Origin: Vaginimicrobium propionicum
GTDB taxonomy: Bacteria > Actinomycetota > Actinomycetes > Propionibacteriales > Propionibacteriaceae
Assembly (NCBI RefSeq): GCF_900155645.1
Contig: NZ_LT706985.1
Span: forward strand, 186,001 to 250,000
Length of the DNA: 64,000 bases
Direction of reading: 5' to 3'
This document shows positions 56,790-64,000 of the stretch, piece by piece. The translations under genes and the position numbers were made by a program. Position 1 is the first letter of the stretch, and every line of letters begins with the position of its first letter. The notes under the pieces are model-generated. The model did no database searches. It was given only the letters and a program-made list of their open reading frames with translations, and was not told where the DNA came from.

Positions 56790-58073
56790 ATGGATCCAAT
56801 TAGCGAGAGTATTTCGCTTAATGAGCAGCTACGCAAAGTGCAGGCGAAGAATAATCGTGCTTTTCAACCAGATATTGGGGGAGCGACCAGGGTTGAGCGC
56901 CACATTGTCAAGTCTGCCCCCAATGCCAGCGGGTTAAAACTCTTAGCCGAGCAGCGTGAGTGGGATCTTTCTCATTCCAAAGATCCCTCAGATGTTCCCC
57001 AAGGACCCTACTGGGGTGCCCCACCGCACTTGCCCCGTTTTGTGACCATACTTTTGGCTATATTGGGTGCCGCTGGGCTGATCTTTTTGCTGAAATCCTT
57101 GTCGTGGTTGTTAGCTCCAACATTCTTGGCCTTAAATCTGGTTATAGCGGTGTATCCCGTTCAATCTTCGCTGCGCCGTCATGGTTGGCCAAGTTGGCTA
57201 GCGGTTTTATTGACAGCCTTAACTTTACTGGCGTTAATTAGTGCAATCGTGGTGATGGGCATTTGGGCGGTTACCAGCGTCGTCAACGAAGCCCCACAAT
57301 ATGCTAAAGCCGTTGTCGGGGTATATAACGACATTTATCAGTGGCTAATTAACCAAGGCCTAGATGAGCAAACGCTACGAAAGCTGTATAACGAATTCGA
57401 TCCAAAAAGTCTTTTGGGTGCGCTGCCGACTCTTTTCTCTGGAGTTTCGGGTTTAGTTTCCTTGGTGACTGTAGTGGCATCCATGTTGATTATGATGATG
57501 ATTGACGTTGGCGGCTGGGCGAACCGGATTGCTATTGCCGGAGCGTCACATCCCAGGATAGTTGCCGCGATGCGCATGTTTAGCGGGGGAATACGTAAAT
57601 ATTGGTTGGTTTCAAGCGGGTTTGGCCTAGTGATGGCCACCTTGAATTATGTTGAGTTGCGCATAGTCTCAGCTCCGTTGCCGTTTGTGTGGGCGATGTT
57701 GACCTTCTTCACCACCTTTATTCCGTCGGTAGGTTTCTTCTTTGCCATGGTGCCGCCAGTGTTAGTTACTGGCTTGATGCTTGACTGGAAATCAGCGCTT
57801 ATTTTGTTGGCGATGTATCTAGTTACTACCTGGGTTGTTCAAGGAGTTTTCCAGCCTTTGATGACAGGCGATGCAGTGGGAGTCAACGCCACAGTGGCTT
57901 TAGTGTCGTTGCTTTTTTGGGCGTGGGTATTTGGTCCATTAGGTGCCCTAATCGCATTGCCATGCACTCTATTAACCAAAGCGTTGCTCGTGGATGCAGA
58001 TCCCAAAGCGCGCTGGGTCAACTCTTTTATCTCAAATAAAGCTGAAGTACGCGGTGCAGCCTCACAGTCCTAG
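56790..58073 (+). CDS. AI-2E family membrane protein (2)
   Basis: A 427-residue paralogue of the preceding gene: shared blocks are FTTFIPSVGFFFAMVPP, QPLMTGDAVGVNA and LIALPCTLLTKALLVDADPKARW against FLTNYIPNIGFVIGLLPP, QPRFTGESVGVTP and LLALPMTLLVKALLIDIDPKSRW of the first. It has a longer charged N-terminus (about 80 residues) before the membrane part. ATG start with GGGAGG ahead. A tandem pair suggests a two-subunit or divergent transporter. Substrate unknown. Confidence 0.85.
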   Translation: MDPISESISLNEQLRKVQAKNNRAFQPDIGGATRVERHIVKSAPNASGLKLLAEQREWDLSHSKDPSDVPQGPYWGAPPHLPRFVTILLAILGAAGLIFLLKSLSWLLAPTFLALNLVIAVYPVQSSLRRHGWPSWLAVLLTALTLLALISAIVVMGIWAVTSVVNEAPQYAKAVVGVYNDIYQWLINQGLDEQTLRKLYNEFDPKSLLGALPTLFSGVSGLVSLVTVVASMLIMMMIDVGGWANRIAIAGASHPRIVAAMRMFSGGIRKYWLVSSGFGLVMATLNYVELRIVSAPLPFVWAMLTFFTTFIPSVGFFFAMVPPVLVTGLMLDWKSALILLAMYLVTTWVVQGVFQPLMTGDAVGVNATVALVSLLFWAWVFGPLGALIALPCTLLTKALLVDADPKARWVNSFISNKAEVRGAASQS

Positions 58074-58129
58074 CCACTATTGGGCGGGTTTTTAGACAGT
58101 AGTTTGGGTGGCCAGGTAGGTTTTTAGTT

Positions 58130-58759
58130 GTGAATGAACGAGAAGATTCCCGCTTTGCGCGGATGGCGGTAGCTCCTGGCAGCGCCGGAATGACTGATAA
58201 CGTCTATCAGTCCTTACTTGCCAACCGCATTGTTTTCTTGCGCGGCGAGGTAAAGGAAGAAAACTCCAACGCCATCGCGGCTCAGTTATTGCTGCTGAAT
58301 GCTGAGGATCCTAACCGCGATATTTACTTCTACATTAATTCCCCTGGTGGGTCTGTCTATGACGGCATGGCCATCTACGACACTATGCAGTGGATTTCTA
58401 ATGATGTAGTGACTGTAGCTATGGGCATGGCTGCGTCAATGGGTCAGTTCTTATTGAGTGCAGGCACCAAAGGTAAGCGTTACGCCTTGCCACACGCTCG
58501 TATCTTGATGCACCAGCCTTCTGGCGGCATAGGCGGAACCGCTTCCGACATTAAGATTCAGGCAGAACAAAGCCTCTACATCAAGCAAGAGCTATCCGAA
58601 TTAAATGCTTTGCATACCGGACGTGACGTTGAGCAAATCATTGCCGATTCAGATCGCGATAGGTGGTTTACCGCTCAACAGGCCTTGGAGTATGGCTTTA
58701 TCGACCACGTCATCGATAAGGCTAGCCAGATCTCTAATTCTGACGCACCTAATCAGTGA
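58130..58759 (+). CDS. clpP1: ATP-dependent Clp protease subunit ClpP1
   Basis: A 209-residue serine protease. Ser103 (GMAASMGQF) and His128 (RILMHQPSGG) of the catalytic triad are in place, with NSPGGSVYDGMAIYDTMQ near 70. Actinobacteria carry two ClpP proteins that form a mixed ring, fed by ClpX. GTG start at 58130 with a weak ribosome site. The stop overlaps a GTG (58756) of the next gene; they form an operon. Confidence 0.95.
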   Translation: MNEREDSRFARMAVAPGSAGMTDNVYQSLLANRIVFLRGEVKEENSNAIAAQLLLLNAEDPNRDIYFYINSPGGSVYDGMAIYDTMQWISNDVVTVAMGMAASMGQFLLSAGTKGKRYALPHARILMHQPSGGIGGTASDIKIQAEQSLYIKQELSELNALHTGRDVEQIIADSDRDRWFTAQQALEYGFIDHVIDKASQISNSDAPNQ

Positions 58760-58767
58760 GGATAGCC

Positions 58768-59442
58768 GTGAACTTTGAAACGATACCGGGCACGAATTTG
58801 CCGAAGGCAGCGGTTAGCCCAGATTATCTGCCTCGCATGGATTACATCATTCCGCAGTGGGAGGAGCGCACCAGTTATGGAGTGCGTCGCGTAGACCCAT
58901 ACACCAAACTCTTCGAGGAGCGCATTATCTTCCTCGGCACTCCAGTTAGCGACGAGATCGCCAACGCGGTGATGGCGCAGATGTTATGTCTGCAATCTAT
59001 GGATGCAGATCGTCAAATCTCTATGTACATCAACTCACCGGGAGGCTCTTTTACAGCCTTGACGGCGATCTACGACACCATGGAATACATCAAACCTGAC
59101 GTTCAGACGATTTGTTTAGGACAAGCCGCCTCTGCAGCTGCAGTGCTTTTGGCTGCCGGAACGAAAGGTAAGAGGTTGGCTCTTCCGAATTCACGGATTC
59201 TAATCCATCAGCCTGCTTTGGGTGGGCAGGGTACTTACGGGCAGTCGTCAGATCTTGAGATTGCAGCCAACGAGATTTTGCGGATCCGTTCTCTGATGGA
59301 GCAAATGTTGGCTGACAAGACAGGCCAGCCAGTTGAAAAAATTAGCCACGACGTCGAGCGTGACAAGTATTTAACTGCCCAAGAAGCTGTTGAATATGGC
59401 ATTATCGACGAGGTTTTAACCTCACTTAATGACAAGAAATAG
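58768..59442 (+). CDS. clpP2: ATP-dependent Clp protease subunit ClpP2
   Basis: A 224-residue second ClpP subunit. Ser122 (GQAASAAAVLL) and His147 (RILIHQPALGGQGTYGQ) belong to the triad; the N-terminal extension YIIPQWEERTSYGVRRVDPYTKLFEERIIFLG is usual for ClpP2 and may be processed. I chose GTG at 58768, which has AGGA six bases ahead, over the GTG at 58756 that overlaps the clpP1 stop. The clpX gene follows after a possible terminator. Confidence 0.94.
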   Translation: MNFETIPGTNLPKAAVSPDYLPRMDYIIPQWEERTSYGVRRVDPYTKLFEERIIFLGTPVSDEIANAVMAQMLCLQSMDADRQISMYINSPGGSFTALTAIYDTMEYIKPDVQTICLGQAASAAAVLLAAGTKGKRLALPNSRILIHQPALGGQGTYGQSSDLEIAANEILRIRSLMEQMLADKTGQPVEKISHDVERDKYLTAQEAVEYGIIDEVLTSLNDKK

Positions 59443-59453
59443 CTCTATCTAAG

Positions 59454-59505
59454 CGGCGGGTCTAAACGTCTAGTCCAGGCTAGAACGCCAAGACTCGCCG
59501 TTTTA
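59454..59505 (+). terminator. Possible terminator between clpP2 and clpX
   Basis: CGGCGGGTCT and AGACTCGCCG pair over 10 bp with one mismatch; the loop holds a smaller stem TCTAG/CTAGA, and TTTT follows. It may attenuate, leaving clpX to its own promoter as well. Confidence 0.5.
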
Positions 59506-59578
59506 GTTTGTCGTTGCTAAGAAATGTCACCAGCTCAGGTTAGGGTGATGGTCATCAACTTTTTTAGGAGGCTTGCTG

Positions 59579-60841
59579 ATGGCTCGCATAGGTGAGAGCG
59601 GGGATCTGTTCAAGTGCTCGTTCTGTGGCAAGACCCAAAAGCAAGTCAATAAATTGATTGCTGGTCCTGGCGTCTATATCTGCGATGAGTGCATCGACCT
59701 ATGTAACGAGATCATTGATGAAGAGCTGCATGCTTCATCTAAACTAAGTGCCCCTGACGAGCTGCCCAAACCGCAAGAGATTTGTGAATTCCTAGATCAA
59801 TACATTGTTGGTCAACAGTCGGCTAAACGTACCTTGTCGGTGGCTGTATATAACCATTACAAGCGTCTTCACGCTACCAGCAGCAACGACGATGTTGAGT
59901 TAGCTAAATCTAATATTTTGTTACTGGGGCCTACAGGTTGTGGCAAGACATATTTGGCTCAAACTTTGGCGCGTATCCTTAATGTGCCTTTCGCAATGTG
60001 CGACGCCACCGCATTAACAGAGGCCGGCTATGTCGGTGAGGACGTTGAAAACATTTTAGTCAAGCTGCTTCAAGATTGTGATTACGATGTTGAGCGTGCA
60101 GAGACCGGAATTATCTATATAGACGAAATTGATAAGGTTTCTCGCAAAGCAGATAACCCCTCAATTACCCGTGATGTGTCTGGTGAAGGCGTCCAGCAGG
60201 CACTATTAAAAATTTTAGAGGGTACGGTAGCCTCCGTCCCGCCTCAGGGTGGACGCAAACATCCCAATCAAGACTTTATTCAATTAGATACCACCGGTAT
60301 TTTATTTATCGTCGGTGGGGCATTCGCTGGTCTAGAAGAAATAATCAACCACAGGGTTGGTACTCGTCCTCTAGGTTTTGCCGTCGAGGACGTAGCCAGC
60401 GAGGTAAACGAATTAGATCCGTTCGAGAAAGTCATCCCAGAGGATCTACATAAATACGGCTTAATTCCAGAATTTATTGGCAGAGTGCCGATGATAGCTA
60501 CCGTCCCCAAGCTCGATCAGCTTGCGTTAGAACGCATTCTGGTAGAGCCAAAGAATGCTTTGATTAAGCAATTTTGTAAGTTATTTGAGCTTGACGATGT
60601 GGAGCTGAAGTTCACAAATGGCGCAGTCACAGCGATTGCTGAGAAGGCGCTGGCTCGCGGAATTGGGGCGCGTGGTTTGCGATCGATTCTTGAAGAATTA
60701 TTGCGCGACACCATGTACGAGGTGCCCTCTAATAGCGAGGTTGGTCAAGTCATCATTGACGAAGACGTTGTACGTGGAGCTAAAAAACCGTTACTAGTGG
60801 CTCGCGATGAATTGGAGTCCCAGGCAGAACTGTCCGCATAA
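59579..60841 (+). CDS. clpX: ATP-dependent Clp protease ATPase ClpX
   Basis: A 420-residue AAA+ unfoldase that feeds substrates to ClpP. N-terminal C4 zinc finger with Cys13, Cys16, Cys35, Cys38; Walker A GPTGCGKT at 117-124; [11 protein letters not shown] Walker B near 175; [20 protein letters not shown] sensor/pore region; and the AGRG-like [10 protein letters not shown] near 360. ATG chosen with AGGAGG seven bases ahead. The IGF loop for ClpP contact is not separately located. thrC follows 17 bases later. Confidence 0.97.
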   Translation: MARIGESGDLFKCSFCGKTQKQVNKLIAGPGVYICDECIDLCNEIIDEELHASSKLSAPDELPKPQEICEFLDQYIVGQQSAKRTLSVAVYNHYKRLHATSSNDDVELAKSNILLLGPTGCGKTYLAQTLARILNVPFAMCDATALTEAGYVGEDVENILVKLLQDCDYDVERAETGIIYIDEIDKVSRKADNPSITRDVSGEGVQQALLKILEGTVASVPPQGGRKHPNQDFIQLDTTGILFIVGGAFAGLEEIINHRVGTRPLGFAVEDVASEVNELDPFEKVIPEDLHKYGLIPEFIGRVPMIATVPKLDQLALERILVEPKNALIKQFCKLFELDDVELKFTNGAVTAIAEKALARGIGARGLRSILEELLRDTMYEVPSNSEVGQVIIDEDVVRGAKKPLLVARDELESQAELSA

Positions 60842-60858
60842 CGGCTAGGCTTGACATT

Positions 60859-62301
60859 GTGAGATACCGTTCGACGAGAGCCAGTAAGGACGCCGATTTA
60901 CAAACTTTCTGCGATATTCTACTTGGCGGTCTAGCCCCCGATGGTGGGCTATATATGCCAGTCTCCTACCCGCAGATCAGCCAGTACCTGCCCAAATGGC
61001 GTCAAGTATTGACTGATGAAGGCTATAGTGCGCTGGCTTTCGAAGTGCTACGACTCTTCATCGACGATATTGCGCCTACAGATTTACGCGCTATTTGTGA
61101 TCGCGCCTATAACTATCCAAAGTTTTCTGACCCCAATATAGTCTCGGCTGAACAGATCGGCACTGGACGTATCTGGGTCGGCCACATCTCGAACGGGCCA
61201 ACAGCAGCGTTCAAAGATATGGCAATGCAGCTGTTAGGTGAATTATTTGAGTACGAGCTAGCCAGGCGCGATTCTAGGCTAACTATTGTGGGAGCGACAA
61301 GCGGTGACACTGGCAGTTCAGCCGAATACGCGCTGCGTGGCAGGCCAGGAATAAAAGTTGTCATGCTTACTCCGGCAGGACGTATGACGCCCTTCCAGCG
61401 CGCTCAGATGTACACCTTGGATGACGAAAATATCGTAAACATTGCCCTAGACGGTGTCTTTGATGACTGTCAAGACCTAGTCAAAGCATTGAATCTGGAT
61501 GCCGAGTTCAAAGCAAAATATGCTATTGGCGCGGTTAACTCGATTAACTGGGCCAGGCTTGCTGCCCAGGTCGTTTATTACGTCGCATTGTGGCTAAAAG
61601 TCAGCCAATCTGATGACGAAGTGGTTAACTTTGCTGTTCCTAGCGGTAATTTTGGCAATATTTGTGCTGGCCATATCGCCCGTCAAATGGGTTTGCCGAT
61701 TGGTCGCTTAATCCTTGCCACCAACGAGAACGATGTTCTTGATGAGTTTTTCCATACCGGCAACTATCGGGTGCGTCCTAGCGACGAGGTGCTAGCAACC
61801 AGTTCGCCGTCAATGGACATTTCCAAGGCATCAAATTTTGAGCGTTTCATCTTTGACCTGCTAGACCACGACGCTGCTCGAGTAGCCGACCTGTTTGGGC
61901 GTCAAATACCTGAACAAGGACGTTTTACCTTGGCGCATACGCCAGAGTTCGATCAGGCAGCCAGCCGTTTTGGGTTCCTGTCGGGAGCCTCAGATCACCA
62001 GCTTAGAATTATCACTATCGCTGGTCTATATAAATCACTAGGTATATTGGTAGACCCGCACACGGCAGACGGTATCCACGTCGCTACCGATATGTTGGGC
62101 GAAGTAGAGGGCAAGATAATTGCTTTAGAAACTGCGCTGCCAGTTAAATTTGCTGACACTATCTTCGAAGCAACCGAAACTTACCCACAGGTGCCTGAGC
62201 GTTTTCGGGGGATAGAGGATAAGCCAGCCCACGCTATTGAATTACCGAATGACCTAGAAGCCTTAAAAGCAATTATTATTTCTGCCTACAACAAGGCCTA
62301 A
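60859..62301 (+). CDS. thrC: Threonine synthase
   Basis: A 480-residue PLP enzyme making threonine from O-phosphohomoserine. GGLAPDGGLYMP near 23-34 and the PLP lysine Lys119 in SNGPTAAFKDMAMQ are diagnostic; GATSGDTGSS near 145 binds phosphate. This is the long E. coli/yeast-like form, not the shorter type with other thr genes. GTG start at 60859, 17 bases after clpX; no hom or thrB neighbours. A hairpin terminator closes it. Confidence 0.95.
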   Translation: MRYRSTRASKDADLQTFCDILLGGLAPDGGLYMPVSYPQISQYLPKWRQVLTDEGYSALAFEVLRLFIDDIAPTDLRAICDRAYNYPKFSDPNIVSAEQIGTGRIWVGHISNGPTAAFKDMAMQLLGELFEYELARRDSRLTIVGATSGDTGSSAEYALRGRPGIKVVMLTPAGRMTPFQRAQMYTLDDENIVNIALDGVFDDCQDLVKALNLDAEFKAKYAIGAVNSINWARLAAQVVYYVALWLKVSQSDDEVVNFAVPSGNFGNICAGHIARQMGLPIGRLILATNENDVLDEFFHTGNYRVRPSDEVLATSSPSMDISKASNFERFIFDLLDHDAARVADLFGRQIPEQGRFTLAHTPEFDQAASRFGFLSGASDHQLRIITIAGLYKSLGILVDPHTADGIHVATDMLGEVEGKIIALETALPVKFADTIFEATETYPQVPERFRGIEDKPAHAIELPNDLEALKAIIISAYNKA

Positions 62302-62332
62302 CACGGGCTGGCAGTAGGTAAGAAACGCTAAA

Positions 62333-62380
62333 CATTGCCTAGGTGTAGACCGGTAAAGCCAACACCTAGGCAATGCTTTC
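62333..62380. terminator. Terminator between thrC and valS
   Basis: CATTGCCTAGGTGT pairs with ACACCTAGGCAATG (14 bp, 15-base loop), followed by CTTTCTGTTATT. Lying between convergent genes it can serve both. Confidence 0.8.
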
Positions 62381-62382
62381 TG

Positions 62383-64000
62383 TTATTCAGTGACTAATTC
62401 GGCTTTTACGTTGAGGTGTTCGCCCTCGGTGACATACTCGATCTCACCGTCGATGTGGCCAACCTTGCGTAAATCTGCCTCAACAGTTTTCAACAGATCC
62501 AGGTCGCTTTGTGCGCCGCTAATCGTAACGTGAGCCAATGGAGTCTTTTGAGAAACTTTCGCTTGCGATTTAACCCCGCGCAACCCAATCAACGTTGCCG
62601 ATACTGCCGCTAGCAAAGCCGAATCACCACCACTAGGCAGTTCGTCGGTGTTTGGCCAGTCAGCCAGGTGAATTGAACCTTCTTGCCACCAACTCCAAAC
62701 CTCTTCGGTGACGAAAGGTAGGAACGGGGCAAATAGCCTGAGCATGGTACTCAAAGCTAACTGCAAGCTGGCGTGCGCTGAATCTGCTCCAGCCTGACCG
62801 AGCGCGCCGTGAGAGCGTTCTTTTACCGTTTCTAGGTAGTCATCGCAGAAAGTCCAGAAGAACTGTTCGGTAGCTTCCAGAGCGTCGGTGTATTGATATT
62901 TCTCGAATGCTTCGGTGGCGGTTTCAACCACTTTGGCAAGCTCAGCTAACATCGACAAATCCAACGGGTCAGTGATTAGCTCATAGTCAACTGGCGATTG
63001 ACCCATTAAAGCGAACTTCGATGCATTCAAGATTTTCACCGCAAGACGCCGACCAACTTTCATCTGGCCCTCATCAAACGGGGAATCCATGCCTGGACGA
63101 GCCATGGCTGCTCGCCAACGCACCGCGTCTGAACCGAAGCGTTCAAGAATCTCGGTGGGCACTACCACATTGCCTTTAGATTTAGACATCTTCTTTCGGT
63201 CTGGATCCATGACGAATCCTGACAGGGTAGTGGTGTGCCAGGGCAGCTTATTTTCTTCTAGATGGCTACGCAGCACCCTAGTGAACAGCCAGGTACGAAT
63301 AATGTCGTGGGCTTGGGGGGCCATATCCATCGGATAGGTGAGTCTATATAGCTCGTCATCGCTGCCCCAACCGCAAGCAATTTGTGGGGTTAACGAGCTA
63401 GTCGCCCACGTATCCATGACGTCTGGGTCACCAATAAAGCCCCCAGCTGCGCCTCGCTGGCTCTCGTCAAATCCGGGCGGGCATTCAGATTGTGGGTCAA
63501 CAGGTAGCTGATTCTCCTCCGGTAACAACAGCTCATCAAGAATTGGCTGGCCGTCGGCGTCCAAGCGATACCACAATGGGAATGGGATACCGAAAAACCG
63601 CTGCCTAGAAATCAACCAATCGCCGCTCAGACCGTTAACCCAATCCTCGTAACGGTGGCGCATGAAATCAGGCACCCAATGCAGTTGACGACCACGCTCT
63701 AACATGGCATTTTTTAGCTGGGCATCACGTCCGCCGTTAGTGAAATACCACTGCCTAGTCGAGACGATTTCTAGGGGCTTGTCCCCGCGCTCATAGAAAT
63801 TAGCTTTGCGCTGGGTCGGTTCCGGTTCTCCAAGCAGATCGCCGGTTTCACGCAACAAATCAACCATTTCCTTACGTGCGCTGAAGGTAGTTTTTCCCGC
63901 TAAACGTTCGTAAGGGGATTTGTTTACCAGCCATTCTGGGGTTTCAGTAATCATGCGGCCATTGCGTTGAATGATTACGCGGGTTGGTAGCTGTAACTCT
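62383..64000 (-). CDS. valS: Valine--tRNA ligase, C-terminal part (runs off the right edge)
   Basis: The frame is open to the end of the window, so the start lies beyond it; about 539 residues of the C-terminal part are visible. Seen: GRMITETPEWLVNKSP and WYFTNGG in the editing/catalytic part, SGDWLISRQRFFGIPFPLWY, the KMSKS loop in DRKKMSKSKGNVVVP, and an anticodon-binding helical domain. The C-terminus lacks the coiled-coil arm of the E. coli enzyme, a form common in actinobacteria. It charges tRNA-Val and follows clpX in actinobacterial order. Confidence 0.95.
   Translation of the reverse strand, partial: ELQLPTRVIIQRNGRMITETPEWLVNKSPYERLAGKTTFSARKEMVDLLRETGDLLGEPEPTQRKANFYERGDKPLEIVSTRQWYFTNGGRDAQLKNAMLERGRQLHWVPDFMRHRYEDWVNGLSGDWLISRQRFFGIPFPLWYRLDADGQPILDELLLPEENQLPVDPQSECPPGFDESQRGAAGGFIGDPDVMDTWATSSLTPQIACGWGSDDELYRLTYPMDMAPQAHDIIRTWLFTRVLRSHLEENKLPWHTTTLSGFVMDPDRKKMSKSKGNVVVPTEILERFGSDAVRWRAAMARPGMDSPFDEGQMKVGRRLAVKILNASKFALMGQSPVDYELITDPLDLSMLAELAKVVETATEAFEKYQYTDALEATEQFFWTFCDDYLETVKERSHGALGQAGADSAHASLQLALSTMLRLFAPFLPFVTEEVWSWWQEGSIHLADWPNTDELPSGGDSALLAAVSATLIGLRGVKSQAKVSQKTPLAHVTISGAQSDLDLLKTVEADLRKVGHIDGEIEYVTEGEHLNVKAELVTE

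Overview
The window reads as chromosomal DNA of a mycothiol-type actinobacterium with unusually low G+C for the phylum (about half, judged by eye). The gene orders are actinobacterial: dapC / LOG protein / DivIVA-like protein / DUF3117 / glgA / glgC; dapA / DUF3046 / recA / recX; rny / miaB / miaA / hflX / dinG / lexA / nrdR / nrdJ; pepN / mycothiol-type nitroreductase / ligA / rpiB; tig / clpP1 / clpP2 / clpX / valS. A B12-dependent ribonucleotide reductase beside nrdR, with low G+C, points towards Propionibacteriaceae-like relatives, but genus is inference. I see no insertion sequence, prophage or CRISPR array.

Layout. 1-5.9 kb: end of a short-chain dehydrogenase, a YtrA-type regulator with its ABC transporter, an AspT-like carrier, a nucleoside hydrolase and cysE. 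6-10.3 kb: a secreted thioester-domain protein with an odd sorting signal, a Fur-family regulator, a TRIC-type channel, a PutP symporter and a ferredoxin. 10.4-18.7 kb: lysine/peptidoglycan precursor genes (dapC, dapA) and glycogen genes (glgA, glgC) with small conserved actinobacterial proteins. 18.7-34 kb: DNA repair, SOS response, RNA decay and tRNA modification (recA to lexA), then nrdR-nrdJ. Three LexA boxes link recA, lexA and a small membrane protein.

34-44 kb is the accessory part and the most interesting. A LarA-like (nickel-pincer) enzyme diverges from uxaC-uxuB. Beside them lies an operon of two Gfo/Idh/MocA oxidoreductases and two TIM-barrel isomerase/epimerases, preceded by a GPH-type sugar symporter. 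I read this as an import-and-process system for a uronate or glycoside. The LarA-like protein could epimerise mannonate to gluconate and so replace the UxuA dehydratase branch, which is not in the window. The assignment is a hypothesis from family and context.

44-64 kb is housekeeping again: pyrC, pepN, a mycothiol-linked nitroreductase, a NERD-like protein, ligA, rpiB, a 56-residue unrecognised gene, tRNA-Pro(TGG) and tRNA-Gly(TCC), a siderophore-interacting flavoprotein, tig, two tandem AI-2E family membrane proteins, clpP1-clpP2, clpX, thrC and the C-terminal part of valS, which runs off the right edge. Between the small gene and tRNA-Pro, about 420 bases without a gene carry repeated GGGTAAAA motifs that may be the scar of an integrated element.
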